Below are positions 44,885 through 55,143 of a stretch of DNA of 64,000 bases, piece after piece. The stretch's first letter is position 1. Each line of letters begins with the position of its first letter. A model generated the notes under the pieces. It ran no database searches. It saw only the letters and a list, made by a program, of their open reading frames with translations, and was not told the origin of the DNA. The stretch is from Haloquadratum walsbyi J07HQW2 (lineage in GTDB: Archaea > Halobacteriota > Halobacteria > Halobacteriales > Haloferacaceae), in the NCBI RefSeq assembly GCF_000415985.1, contig NZ_KE356561.1, positions 130,876-194,875 of the forward strand, in the 5' to 3' direction. The position numbers and the translations under genes are program-made.

Positions 44885-47092
44885 TCATTTATTATTGTTC
44901 TTTGTGCGTCCTTCATCTTTTAGATATCCCCAAACAGCTGCATATACGTCATCTGCTTGATTTCCATGATTGTCTGTAATTGATGGATTCATATTGAAAT
45001 CAACGTCATCATCGAAGCCATTACATGCCGGTGGTTTCTCTCCTCGTGTGGAAATTGAACTTACAGAATCACCATAACATCCTCCATCTCCATAGTAGAC
45101 TCGTGAAGATCCTTCTCCTATGTCACCGAAATCATCTATGGTTAGAACCTTGTCGGGACACTCTTTATCAATTATTTCCAACTTTTTGGCATCTGTAATT
45201 GGACCACCAAAATATTCAATCACACACTGTGCCTCAGTTTGAGAAGAACTTGATCTTATTCTGACAAACTCTTCCGAGTAAGGGTTGTATGTGAGTCCGA
45301 TCGGTGGTCGATTTGCATTCACCTCTAATGTTACGAACGCACAATTACCTCTGAAGAGTGCCCCATTGAAATTACTTATACGTCCATCTCCTGTCTTTTC
45401 ATCTCCAAACACTCGGTACGAGAATGTGTCCTTATTTACTCCAACACCTCCATTTGGACCCTCATCTGAAACATCAACACAGTTTGCAGCTTTCAAGATT
45501 GCAACATCATTTATTTCTTCATCTCTCGCAGAAGCAGATCCATCTCGACGGTAATCGGGGGAATCAGATGACGCATTTCCAGAAACTACCGGTGGGGTAG
45601 TGTCATAAATAAAATCAATTTCTTTTCGCTCAGTCTTATTATTTCCGTGCCAATCGTATACTGTTGAAGTAATGGCTCCTCCTATCTTGTATCCTCCTTC
45701 GATTGGTATTCCTTCAGAAAGAATATTGAGATCTTCTTTGTTAGCTCCAAGTTGTTCTGCTTTGACAGTCACTGCAGAATCAGATATGTTAGTGTCATAC
45801 TTATCATCTGAGACCGATTTATAAGCCCAATCATAATCACCAGGGTCATCAGGATCTTTTACCCTGGTTTTCTCTTTTGTTGTTATCACTCGGTCTGAAT
45901 TGCCCTCTTTGAATACAGTTGTATCTTTGAAACACGATCGTCGAAGATTGGTATTCTGTGCACAATTTCGAAGGAGTTGTATTCCCGGTTGTCGAGTAAA
46001 TACATCAGCATACCCAGAATCGCTAGCTCTGTAGTCACCACTACCCCTATTAGGTGCCCCAAAGTTCGAAGCCCCTCCACCGAGCCATCGAGCGAATATG
46101 TTTTGATCTTTTGAACATCCGCCAAATACTTCGCTCGTTAATGATGTGCTGTATATATTACAAGCAACGCCGATTGCTGGTTCACCACTATCTCCATAGT
46201 CAACAGTCTCAGCATCTAATAATATATCATGTCCAGACCACTCGTCTGTCGAGACAAATAGGGAATCAGGATTCTTTGATTCTTCCCACCAGAACGTTTT
46301 GGCGTTACCGACAACCCAATCAATCCGTCCAAAGATTTGACTGTACCCTGTTTTAGCATCAAATAGACTTCCCTGTTCTAATTTGAACTGACTGACTGCT
46401 GGATCAGTATTGTCATGCTTTACTTCAACGTCTCGTGTATATGTCTTTGAATTTTGGCTGAAATCCCAGGCAGTGTAATTTAATGGCTCAGTACGTTGGC
46501 GATCTTCCTCGGATGTCTCGAAGACTTCATTATTTGGATATTCATTAAATTGTATACACTTTTTATCAACACCATCGATACGGAGTTCATCATTAAAGTT
46601 GTCCCATAGCGCTGATTCAACTCCAATTTGATTATCGTATGTGCGCACTTCTGCACAGTACTCTACACCCGGATACTCAAGTCCAAATGGGAGTCCTGTA
46701 TATCTATGCCAGACGGGAGTTCCGCCAGCAGTAGCATCTTTTTCAACACCAGTGAATGTATCTTCAAATGATACATATGGGTCTTCATTATCAGGTCTAA
46801 CAGTTACTATTTTTTCAGAGATATCCGTATTTGGGTCACCATCTGAGTACAACGAGGCATTAACGCCATATGCTGGATCATCAGATGTTTCTAAAGAGAT
46901 TATGTATCGACCTGCTTCATCAAATCGATTAATAACACCATCTCGACCATATCCTCGGTTGTGGTACTCTTTGCCAGCAGACCAGCAGTAGTTTCCGTTG
47001 CATACTGAATATCCCCCATTTGGAATATTGACGGTTTTATTAGTAGCAGAATCAGAATCAGAGAATCTGTCGTAGACTCGTGAATTCTCCAT
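44885..47092 (-). CDS. Giant secreted protein, C-terminal part (after frameshift)
   Basis: 735 codons. It continues the sense of the upstream 1,546-codon frame one base out of register; the ATG at 47,092 is internal to the protein and lacks a signal peptide. Acidic, with many Cys in closely spaced pairs (CNGNYCWSAGKEYHNRGYG; CNIYSTSLTSEVFGGC), NxS/T sequons, and Ig/PKD-like repeats of the D-GN-x-DTTPPVVS type (YDWHGNNKTERKEIDF; IYDTTPPVVSGNAS). No transmembrane segment or sorting signal at the end (LKDEGRTKNNNK). Probably secreted or particle-bound. Clear AT-rich codon use. Confidence 0.72.
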   Translation of the reverse strand: MENSRVYDRFSDSDSATNKTVNIPNGGYSVCNGNYCWSAGKEYHNRGYGRDGVINRFDEAGRYIISLETSDDPAYGVNASLYSDGDPNTDISEKIVTVRPDNEDPYVSFEDTFTGVEKDATAGGTPVWHRYTGLPFGLEYPGVEYCAEVRTYDNQIGVESALWDNFNDELRIDGVDKKCIQFNEYPNNEVFETSEEDRQRTEPLNYTAWDFSQNSKTYTRDVEVKHDNTDPAVSQFKLEQGSLFDAKTGYSQIFGRIDWVVGNAKTFWWEESKNPDSLFVSTDEWSGHDILLDAETVDYGDSGEPAIGVACNIYSTSLTSEVFGGCSKDQNIFARWLGGGASNFGAPNRGSGDYRASDSGYADVFTRQPGIQLLRNCAQNTNLRRSCFKDTTVFKEGNSDRVITTKEKTRVKDPDDPGDYDWAYKSVSDDKYDTNISDSAVTVKAEQLGANKEDLNILSEGIPIEGGYKIGGAITSTVYDWHGNNKTERKEIDFIYDTTPPVVSGNASSDSPDYRRDGSASARDEEINDVAILKAANCVDVSDEGPNGGVGVNKDTFSYRVFGDEKTGDGRISNFNGALFRGNCAFVTLEVNANRPPIGLTYNPYSEEFVRIRSSSSQTEAQCVIEYFGGPITDAKKLEIIDKECPDKVLTIDDFGDIGEGSSRVYYGDGGCYGDSVSSISTRGEKPPACNGFDDDVDFNMNPSITDNHGNQADDVYAAVWGYLKDEGRTKNNNK

Positions 47093-50000
47093 TCATATTT
47101 TGAGATACGAACGTTGTCGACTGATTGCTTACCTGTTGCTGAGATACTTCCACCTTCCCATATGGTGAATGGATTGGAACTTACACGTTGGTCACAACTC
47201 CGAGATCCAGATTTACAATCAAATTTGACACGATCTGAGCTGATGTACGATGCAGGGTCTGTAATATCTAATACCTTGACACGCTCATGTTGATACCGTG
47301 GTGCAAACCCAAGCACCTCATACATTGGAAGTAGGGGCTCAGCAGATCCAAATGATGTAATATCTTCATTATTCGATCGGTGTGGTGATGCACGTGATCT
47401 ATATACTCCAGGTTCGGTGAATGGAAGATCAGCGTTTAATGATCCAATAGACTCGGGACTAATTGTCATTGCTTGATTGTTCCAATATGACGTTCTTGGT
47501 AATCCAGAGCCAGGGTTAAATAATTCTACCTGCCCTGGAGATTGGAACCGGCTCGAACCAGTACATGGACCGATATAACATGCTCCTGACGGATCTGATA
47601 CAGCATCAACGTCCACATTTCCAAGAAGTGTTCCTGAGACACCTCCAACGTTTTTCCAAATAGCAGCAATGTCTAACTGTTCTTGATCTTCAGTTCGACA
47701 ATTTACAACTCTATCAGGTGTTGACGGATTATATCCTTCACATTGCTCATTAATGACCGAATCCATCTCAATTCGCTGTGAGATGAAATCTTCCCATAAC
47801 TCAATGTTTACATCAACACTCATCGCATCTTGCTGTGATTCATACCCTGGTTGTGGATTCGTCTGTCGAATATAATCAGGTGTTGTTCGGACCTGAACTT
47901 CGATATTGTGAACTCCATAATTGTTCTCATTATTTGAGATTACAACAGGAATATCAACATACTGGTACTCATAAGAGTCTAAATGAATCCCAGCAGTTCC
48001 GACAGTCTGAATGTCCGGTAATCCCTGTTTTCCAGTATCAGTTACAACTCGAACACGTGCAATTCCGGTCTCTGCAGTTCCGTTATTTGCAATTAACGCT
48101 CTAACAGACATTCGTCGATTGTCTTCCGATGGATCCTTCTCTGAATTCAGTGGAGCATAAATGAACTGTGTAGAACTAAATGTTGGAAGTGAATTTGCTG
48201 GCAACTCAATAATATCATGTTCTGTTGCGTAGTGTCCAGCTGACCAATATTGTGAATCTGTGAAGCTATAATATGGGTATCCACTTGCATACCATTCTCC
48301 GTCTTCAATTGTATACTTGTCAGTAGTTCGTTTCTCAACCTCTAATGACATAATCTCCATCTTATAGATCCGAACCGGAGAGCGCATCGTATGCTTAAGC
48401 TCATTGTACACAAACTCAGATTGTTGAGCAAATGGATGAACTGTTGTCACAGAAATGTCCATTGTTGCTTCTGTTGACCCATACGGTGATCGTGGTCGAT
48501 CACTTTCTCGCTCCGGTCGAGTCGGATACGATGGAGAGTAATCGTATGACTCTCTATCGAGGAAAATCGTCTTTTGTGCGCCCACTTCACTCTCACGAAC
48601 ATTTCCACCAGCCGTTTCCGGAATGGTAAATTCATCACTCCATTCATCTAATGATGTTTTAAATCGTGCTGCTCCGTCAAGATCACCGATATTCTGAACA
48701 ACAACACGCGTATCAAAGTTCTCGTGAATGAGCCAATTATCAGGGTGAATTATCTCAACAACTTCAAACGTTGCAGGTTGAAATACGTATACATTAATTT
48801 CTTCAACGAGTTCTGTACTTACCAATTGCTGTGACTGTGTTGATTCGTCACGAGACATCGCTGGATTTTCAACGGAGCTACGACGATCAGAAACCGCTGT
48901 GCTTGATGCTGTCACACTTCGTAGATCTTCTGGACTTGTTCCGTCTGTGATATCAAACACTCGCACGATGTGATTGCCATACTCGTAAGGCTTCCAGCTG
49001 TGTTCAATACTCAATCTTTCAGTTGATTCAGGATCGAGCGTGACCCTCTCTTTTCCAATAGCCTTCACCTCGCCAGTGTTTTTATTAAAATCATAAACCC
49101 CTAGAGTCCGAGTGACTCGAAGATCACCACTGTTCTCGACTGTTACCTCGAGATACATCGGATCTCTTGGTCGATAATCATACGTTTCATATCGATCGTT
49201 GATTGATCCAACAACGTCAAACTGAGCATCAAATGTTGCTGGCTCAAATTCATATGAATTGTCGAATGCTCCAGGTGGAATATCTGCACTCTCTGTGACT
49301 ATTTCCTTTGAGTTGATTTGAATATTGGATTCAAATAAAAGTAAAATGCCATCGTGTGGCGTTTCAAACTGAATGTAAAGTTCGTTATTTTCGGTCAGAT
49401 ATCGCTGCTCCTTTGTGGTCAGCTTAATCGTATCCTTCGTGATGCCGACAACGTCAGTACTGGTTGATCCATATGGATTCGTATCATAATCTGCTGAGAC
49501 AGTCGATTGAAGTAACCGTTCACGACTCTGTAATTCAATCGGATCGATAACACGTCCAAATTTATCAGTAATTGTTAAATCAACTAATTGCCCATTCTGA
49601 CTTGTTTGCAATGCGTACGCAATGTCAAGTGATGCATCAAATGTATCAACATCACCACTTGTAGGGACACCAATGTACGATAATCCGATATTAAATCCGT
49701 CATTTCTGGAGTCAGACTCAATAACAGCAGGTTGTTGTGTATTATCGATTGTTAGCCCTCTGATATTGGTAAAGTCAGTCATTTTCCCGAGTCCAGCTCG
49801 CATCGGTGGAATCTGACCGTTTTCAAATACTTGTGAGTCAGTTAATGATCCATCAACAAATCTATTTGGCGCGGTGTAGGTCTCTTTGACACTATAGCTT
49901 TGTTTTGCCGAGAATATCTGTCCTGATTTATCAAACGTGACTGATTTATCAGGACTACTGGAATCATCAGGATCACCTGTAGAAGCATCAGATGACTTGT

Positions 50001-51540
50001 CAGAGCGTGGTGTTTGAATTGTGAAGCCAACATCATCTGTAATGTCTGAATACTCACCAGTAAGTCCAAACAAGATGTTTCCAGAGATTATTGCAACGGG
50101 TATCTCTCTACCATCCTCTGTGACAATATCTGATTTTACATTAGTTATCATAACTGTGTCTGTCATTTTGATTCCATCAGGGAGTCGTGTCACTGAATAA
50201 TCCACAGTTATGTCATCAGGCGTTGTTTTGGATGAAAACCCGCTCAAAGGAGGCGTAATTGATTTTAATCGGATAGTGTGTGCTCTTGAACTATCCTTGC
50301 AAAAATCCTTATCAGGCTGTATTTGCACTGAATCTGGAAGTGCTAACCGGTCGGTATTTATTCGGACACAATGAGAAACAGGCTCGTTAATGATAATTTT
50401 GGTTGTGGCTGTCTCAACTTTGCCTGCAACAGACACTTGAGCTAATGATACAATCTGGCGAGGTTTCTCTGGTGCGGTAAATGAATATGTATTATCATTT
50501 TGCCATGAAGACCATCCTCTGGAATTACTCGATTTAAATCGATACTGAACGTCACCTGATATTGTTGATGTCGTTGAAAAAACAGCTTCAATATTAATGT
50601 TACCTCCAGACTCAACGGTCGGTGTCGACGAACGAAGTATTAGATCAATGGAATCTTCAGTAAATCGCTGTTTAAATACAGTTATACTAACAGGAACCTC
50701 ATTTCCAGCTGAATCTTCGACGACAAGGGTGATTGAGCCAAGCATAGCACGAGTTTCTCGAGACTCTATTCGATCACCAGAGTTCAGTCCGACTGGAATA
50801 AACTCTCCTGATCCCGCTGTAATACTTCTATCACAGTCAGATGACGGCTTGCCCTCTGAAGATTCACTTTCTTTATTACAAAGAAGATTTCCGGAGTCAT
50901 CTATCCAATCTCCGTTCGTTGAGCGCACATGATAGATTAAATCATCACCCTCTGGATCTTGTGCTCCAGGGAATTGAATACTATCAGGTGAATCAGTGAA
51001 AATTTCTCCTCTAATCGAACTCACATCTGGTGGTTGATTTTCAAGCGCAAATGTATCAGATGTGTATTGAATGTAAACAAGTTCAGACGAACACATGACT
51101 TCTCCAAAAACACAGTTTTCGAATCGATATGTGTATTTGCCAATGACGTATCCATTATCAATAACGTCTCTATGAACAGATAATTGGGTTTGTAAGACTG
51201 TGAACACGCGTTCCTCTGGTTGTGACCCAATGAATTGTGCACTGGATGAACCTAATCTGGTACCTGAAGAATTCGTGATTGTATATTCGACATATTGAAG
51301 ATCATCTACTGAACATGAATCAAACGATGTTTCTTGACAGGCTTCATCGATTATACTCGACTTTGGTTCCAGATTAACGACAACATTGTTTGCGTTTCCA
51401 GGCTTTTCAGACACAGAAAATGCAATCTCATCACCGGAAGTAAACGTCTGAGCACTTGCCGTTCCTATGATGAATACTGCAGTCAATGTTATAAGAGCTA
51501 ACATAGCATACTTTGAAAAATGATTAAACTGAGAACTCAT
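46900..51540 (-). CDS. Giant secreted CARDB-rich protein, N-terminal part
   Basis: 1,546 codons, of which about 1,480 precede the frameshift at about 47,095. Signal peptide of Sec type (YAMLALITLTAVFIIGTASA). It then has Cys-pair regions (CQETSFDSC; CVFGEVMC), a cadherin-like PGAQDPEGDDLIYHV, and at least four CARDB-like modules. These are marked by MYLEVTVENSGDL, RVVVQNIGDLDGAARF, VRALIANNGTAETGIARVRV and IAAIWKNVGGVSGTLLG. After ISKYEWRI the frame goes wrong, and the true continuation is the 44,885-47,092 frame. Extracellular adhesion or surface-layer-associated role is inferred from modules. The number of Cys is unusual for a haloarchaeal secreted protein. Confidence 0.8.
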   Translation of the reverse strand: MSSQFNHFSKYAMLALITLTAVFIIGTASAQTFTSGDEIAFSVSEKPGNANNVVVNLEPKSSIIDEACQETSFDSCSVDDLQYVEYTITNSSGTRLGSSSAQFIGSQPEERVFTVLQTQLSVHRDVIDNGYVIGKYTYRFENCVFGEVMCSSELVYIQYTSDTFALENQPPDVSSIRGEIFTDSPDSIQFPGAQDPEGDDLIYHVRSTNGDWIDDSGNLLCNKESESSEGKPSSDCDRSITAGSGEFIPVGLNSGDRIESRETRAMLGSITLVVEDSAGNEVPVSITVFKQRFTEDSIDLILRSSTPTVESGGNINIEAVFSTTSTISGDVQYRFKSSNSRGWSSWQNDNTYSFTAPEKPRQIVSLAQVSVAGKVETATTKIIINEPVSHCVRINTDRLALPDSVQIQPDKDFCKDSSRAHTIRLKSITPPLSGFSSKTTPDDITVDYSVTRLPDGIKMTDTVMITNVKSDIVTEDGREIPVAIISGNILFGLTGEYSDITDDVGFTIQTPRSDKSSDASTGDPDDSSSPDKSVTFDKSGQIFSAKQSYSVKETYTAPNRFVDGSLTDSQVFENGQIPPMRAGLGKMTDFTNIRGLTIDNTQQPAVIESDSRNDGFNIGLSYIGVPTSGDVDTFDASLDIAYALQTSQNGQLVDLTITDKFGRVIDPIELQSRERLLQSTVSADYDTNPYGSTSTDVVGITKDTIKLTTKEQRYLTENNELYIQFETPHDGILLLFESNIQINSKEIVTESADIPPGAFDNSYEFEPATFDAQFDVVGSINDRYETYDYRPRDPMYLEVTVENSGDLRVTRTLGVYDFNKNTGEVKAIGKERVTLDPESTERLSIEHSWKPYEYGNHIVRVFDITDGTSPEDLRSVTASSTAVSDRRSSVENPAMSRDESTQSQQLVSTELVEEINVYVFQPATFEVVEIIHPDNWLIHENFDTRVVVQNIGDLDGAARFKTSLDEWSDEFTIPETAGGNVRESEVGAQKTIFLDRESYDYSPSYPTRPERESDRPRSPYGSTEATMDISVTTVHPFAQQSEFVYNELKHTMRSPVRIYKMEIMSLEVEKRTTDKYTIEDGEWYASGYPYYSFTDSQYWSAGHYATEHDIIELPANSLPTFSSTQFIYAPLNSEKDPSEDNRRMSVRALIANNGTAETGIARVRVVTDTGKQGLPDIQTVGTAGIHLDSYEYQYVDIPVVISNNENNYGVHNIEVQVRTTPDYIRQTNPQPGYESQQDAMSVDVNIELWEDFISQRIEMDSVINEQCEGYNPSTPDRVVNCRTEDQEQLDIAAIWKNVGGVSGTLLGNVDVDAVSDPSGACYIGPCTGSSRFQSPGQVELFNPGSGLPRTSYWNNQAMTISPESIGSLNADLPFTEPGVYRSRASPHRSNNEDITSFGSAEPLLPMYEVLGFAPRYQHERVKVLDITDPASYISSDRVKFDCKSGSRSCDQRVSSNPFTIWEGGSISATGKQSVDNVRISKYEWRIHESTTDSLILILLLIKPSIFQMGDIQYATETTAGLLAKSTTTEDMVEMVLLIDLMKQVDT

Positions 51541-51578
51541 TATCCTATAGTGTCATTTCTTTTACTAGTATGTATCGC

Positions 51579-51590
51579 TCTATTTAAACT
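51579..51590 (-). promoter_or_regulatory. TATA box of the giant-protein gene
   Basis: AGTTTAAATA on the minus strand, about 40 bases upstream of the ATG at 51,540, matches the haloarchaeal TATA consensus and spacing for a short leader. Confidence 0.45.
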
Positions 51591-51707
51591 GTCAACTGAA
51601 TTATAGTAAAGTATAGTATAATCTGTATAGTACAGATCCACAAATAGAATTAGTAATAAAATGGAAAAGTTATAAGAACTAAGACAGAGGCTATACGCTC
51701 AAGGATT

Positions 51708-52346
51708 ATGAACTGCTCCACTTTATCTATCAGTGAAACAGGAGATTGGGAAGATCTTGTTATTTTTGGTGAACACGTAAGTATGATTTTATTTGATGAG
51801 GAAAACGATTCCACAAGCAAAGACCTAGCAGAACACTGGGAGTATTGGCGTCCAAAGGATTCAGAATCTCCTCAAGATATTTCAGACAAAACTGTTGAGC
51901 CATACTCAGAAACGTCAACAGCAACTAAAGAAGAAGCCAAAGAAGAACTACAAAAGGTGAAAAAACCAGCACGGGATAATATACTCAAAGCAGCTATTGA
52001 AAAGCTATCACACTTCACCACTGCGATCAAGCTTGGAACAATTACAGCAGCAACCAAATTTGAAACATCCCTATACACGCACTTAATGTTCAAATTTTCA
52101 CCATGGTATTTTAATTCAGAAGAACTAGTGGGATCACTCGACAAAAAATACAATCCACGTAATGAAAATACACAGTACATATTGACACTCAATATTAATG
52201 AAACGGAACTAAGAGAGACCATGAAACAAGCACTCAAGAAAAACGTGAAGAGTTCAGATGCAGCTGAAAAGTTAGAACAAAGTGATGAAGTACAATCAGA
52301 ATCCGATACAAATAATTCACATCCTCAAACAGCAATTATTAAATGA
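51708..52346 (+). CDS. DUF5828 family protein
   Basis: 212 residues. Recognised by its layout: SETGDWEDLVIFGEHVSMIL at the start, EHWEYWRPKD, SDKTVEPYS, a central helical region, then FETSLYTHLMFKFSPWYFNS, followed by ELVGSL and a strand TQYILTLNINETELRETM. This is the order of haloarchaeal DUF5828 proteins. The function is unknown. The C-terminal tail is polar and disordered. Divergent from the giant secreted gene with about 165 bp of AT-rich promoter DNA in between. Intact, with AT-rich codon use. Confidence 0.75.
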   Translation: MNCSTLSISETGDWEDLVIFGEHVSMILFDEENDSTSKDLAEHWEYWRPKDSESPQDISDKTVEPYSETSTATKEEAKEELQKVKKPARDNILKAAIEKLSHFTTAIKLGTITAATKFETSLYTHLMFKFSPWYFNSEELVGSLDKKYNPRNENTQYILTLNINETELRETMKQALKKNVKSSDAAEKLEQSDEVQSESDTNNSHPQTAIIK

Positions 52347-52416
52347 GTATAAATAACGAATCGGCGACATACTCTGCTATCGCTCCAGTGAGGACGGGGG
52401 CTTCCGTGCTTTCGTA

Positions 52417-52629
52417 TTATATTTCTGCTTCTATAACGGTACTTGCAAGCGGTATATCTCGATGATACGTACCCACAACGGTTCCAGCCTGAACAGACGC
52501 TGTGATTCGGACTGTCCCAGTCATAATCGGTAGTGACGAGATTGATTCAGACTGACCGTGGTTATGATCGCACTCTAAGCCAGTCTCATGAGTAGTATTC
52601 GTCACAGACTTTATAGGAGTATGTGCCAC
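52417..52629 (-). CDS. Small hypothetical protein, doubtful
   Basis: 70 codons: ETGLECDHNHGQSESISSLP, GTVRITASVQAGTVVGTYHR. A His/Cys cluster could bind metal. Strand assignment rests on composition only. Confidence 0.28.
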   Translation of the reverse strand: MAHTPIKSVTNTTHETGLECDHNHGQSESISSLPIMTGTVRITASVQAGTVVGTYHRDIPLASTVIEAEI

Positions 52630-52725
52630 CCATATTCTATTGTGTTTGGTGTACAGCTGTATCCCATCACCTCCCTACTCGTCAGCGAAGCTGAGTTAGC
52701 CCTGTTATCATTAAACTTGACTCAA

Positions 52726-52965
52726 TCATAATGCTGTTTCACAAGATGAACACATGTAGTACTCATGCCCAACAAGCGGACGTTGACTATCTTTCCGTTT
52801 ATATCGTGTGTATATGCTATCTTCACAATTAGTATATGAACCAGCCTGTATCGCTGTTGCATCGGCATCCGACTCATTATTCGATGATAATACGATATAA
52901 ACTGCGCTGTCATCGAATTTACTAGATGATTGATGCGGCTGTTCAATATTACCAGAGAGATTCAC
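52726..52965 (-). CDS. Small protein with a C-terminal CxxC motif
   Basis: 79 residues. DDSAVYIVLSSNNESDADAT, then SYTNCEDSIYTRYKRKDS and GHEYYMCSSCETAL. The C...C-x2-C spacing could form a half zinc ribbon. Acidic first half. Intact start and stop; function unknown. Confidence 0.42.
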   Translation of the reverse strand: MNLSGNIEQPHQSSSKFDDSAVYIVLSSNNESDADATAIQAGSYTNCEDSIYTRYKRKDSQRPLVGHEYYMCSSCETAL

Positions 52966-53190
52966 CGGACATGATGGACAATTTATGATCAGCGGTGATC
53001 AATTCAGTATCACTGCTCCTGAAGCCTCCATTTCCCGCTAAGATTGCCAGGTATAATCGTTTAATCCACACGCGTTACAAGTAATACTAAATGAAGGATT
53101 ATCGTATCTTTGTGTGATGTCTTCGAAGCTTCTCACGGGTATATTTACACAGTATACTATACTGTACATTCTGGTTTTTGATTATGTCAG

Positions 53191-53631
53191 ATGAATACAA
53201 ATACACTTATACACAATATACAACATTGCAGTAAATACATGACAGCCGTTTCACTCTCAAAGGAGCGTACAGAAACTACACATACAACCTATTATATTGA
53301 TTACTGGATTGTATCGGCTTATGCAACGCCAGTACCGAGGTATAAAGAAGTCGACGATTCATTCATATACGTTGTATTAACACAGGATGATTCAACCACA
53401 TTCGATATAACCACGCTTGAGTCAATTGCCAGGGAAGCACTGAGTGAACACAATGAAATATTGGTTGCAGATGATATTATTGATTCTGTAGAAATTGTAA
53501 TCGAGATTAATACAACCCGTGAAGAGATCACTAACAATCACTCACACTGTGGTTTTCCCGTTAACCCATCTCAGTTAGAGCTTTATGCAACAGTTGGTGG
53601 TTTTATCGATAAGCTCGAGCGACACAGGTAA
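53191..53631 (+). CDS. Hypothetical soluble protein
   Basis: 146 residues, alpha/beta composition: TTYYIDYWIVSAYATPVPRY, DSFIYVVLTQDDSTTFDITT, EILVADDIIDSVEIVIEINT. No signal or helix. Its 3' end overlaps the next frame by about 45 bases, and the sense appears to carry on there, so both may be one gene split by a frameshift near 53,630. Family unknown. Confidence 0.45.
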   Translation: MNTNTLIHNIQHCSKYMTAVSLSKERTETTHTTYYIDYWIVSAYATPVPRYKEVDDSFIYVVLTQDDSTTFDITTLESIAREALSEHNEILVADDIIDSVEIVIEINTTREEITNNHSHCGFPVNPSQLELYATVGGFIDKLERHR

Positions 53632-54246
53632 CCGAACTTTTTGTCGGAACCTCTCTTCGAGGATCTATAACTTAACTGACGATCTAGCTGATCAAGCCGT
53701 TGATACACCCTATTGGAATCTGAACCGGAGCAGCAGCTCAACATCAAGTTCAGACTCAGACTCAGACTCAGAATCTGATAATAGCTCACAGAACTCTCTC
53801 GAAGAAGAGACCCCTTCAATTACTGATGACAATAGATTCAGTGATCCATCCAATTCTTCATTAGAAATGAACAGCCGCACACAATATAACTTGAATAAAA
53901 ATGTGCCATTTTCCTGGAGGGATCGTGGGCAGTCTGCTCTCGAGGACTCTGATGCGAAAGTTATTCATTATTCGTCACAAGTCGAATTGTCAAATGTTTT
54001 CCCGTACATCATCGGACGGCAAAATATAACGACTGGATTAGAAAATGCGGGAGTGCTTGTTAGATCTGAGTAAATTAAGCACTTGAACAAGCAGTCACTG
54101 ATGTAGGAAAGTATTTCCAATCTGGGTCATGTCATAAATAAGACTATTATGAAACCGCTCTTACAATCGCTCTTTGGCATCATAATGAAGTTCTTGCCCC
54201 TCTGTCTGAATTAGGTCATGGAATGAGTCTCAGAAATCAGCATTAA
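53585..54246 (+). pseudogene. Hypothetical protein with Ser/Asp linker, broken
   Basis: From about 53,640: FCRNLSSRIYNLTDDLADQA, a Ser/Asp repeat linker, and a C-terminal region DSDAKVIHYSSQVELSNVFP to 54,073. One frame over, the protein continues ALEQAVTDVGKYFQSGSCHK, an in-frame TAA, then DYYETALTIALWHHNEVLAP to a stop at about 54,246. At least two lesions. Family unknown. Confidence 0.42.
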
Positions 54247-54410
54247 CTTAATTTTTTATTGAAGTAGCTCAGATACCTCTGATGACATAGATATTCGAAG
54301 GGGTATCTCAGAACGATACCCCGGGGCAAGGACAGTACTAACATGGTGATAAACTATCGAACTATATGCTTTATTCGTCAGTGAAGACCGGAGTAACCGC
54401 ATCCTCCGTG

Positions 54411-54596
54411 TTAGTTATTTTGAGAATTTGAAACAGGTCCATTTATGAACATTGCGTGACCTATTAATAACGCAGCGAACCCAGCAGACAGTGAAGTAGC
54501 CAGCGAATACGACGATCCAAACAATACGAGTACAGAGAATATCCCGATGAAGCCTAGTGGAATTCCGCTAAGAATATAATCATAATAGTTTTCCAT
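54411..54596 (-). CDS. Small two-helix membrane protein
   Basis: 61 residues from the internal ATG: MENYYDYILSGIPLGFIGIF, SVLVLFGSSYSL and AGFAALLIGHAMFINGP. The R/YD start, two helices and FxNxP ending match a common small haloarchaeal membrane family and the remnant at 5,111-5,288. The longer frame to 54,653 adds a non-conserved extension and is less likely. Confidence 0.6.
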   Translation of the reverse strand: MENYYDYILSGIPLGFIGIFSVLVLFGSSYSLATSLSAGFAALLIGHAMFINGPVSNSQNN

Positions 54597-54852
54597 ACAA
54601 TATATTAGACGTTTGATGATATAAGCATTACCTATAACATTTTGATAATACACCCATATGATCTAACATTCTATCATCTAATAATACTATATCCTCACGT
54701 ATGAAAACCACATCTGGTCAGCAAACTAAAACTTAATCACAGACTATCGGAACTACGAACCCTATGATGTACTGAAACTTGCTATAAATTACTGTCAGTC
54801 TGAGTCAACTTAAATACAAAGATTCATTTACATAAATCAAGAGTAGAGACAA

Positions 54853-55113
54853 ATGAAAAAACAAACAGATCAAGTCGTTAGTCTAATTGAAAGGTGTTAT
54901 TCAATTGATACTGAGAGCAGGCAGTTGCATAACTACGCAACAGGTGATATTGATTCAATTAGAATAACAGATATAGCGACATGTCCTCAGATACTAGAAA
55001 GTACACAAGAATCGAAGATTATCAGTCAAACACGATTTCCGAACGACTCTGAACTCTATATAGCATTACTCAGCTATATTCGAAGCGATTCTGAGTCAAC
55101 TCAAATAATTTAA
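54853..55113 (+). CDS. Hypothetical small protein
   Basis: 86 residues: MKKQTDQVVSLIERCYSIDT, RITDIATCPQILESTQESKI, SELYIALLSYIRSDSES. Soluble, mostly helical. Flanked by a direct repeat, tctgagtcaact(t/c)aaata, at about 54,799 and 55,091. The gene lies 30 bases before the next lipoprotein start, possibly in one transcript. Confidence 0.4.
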   Translation: MKKQTDQVVSLIERCYSIDTESRQLHNYATGDIDSIRITDIATCPQILESTQESKIISQTRFPNDSELYIALLSYIRSDSESTQII

Positions 55114-55128
55114 ATATTATTTTAGTTT
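55108..55128 (+). promoter_or_regulatory. TATA box of the lipoprotein gene
   Basis: ATTTAAATATTATTTTA lies about 20-35 bases before the ATG at 55,144, consistent with a leaderless haloarchaeal transcript. Confidence 0.4.
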
Positions 55129-55143
55129 ATAGTACAATATATA

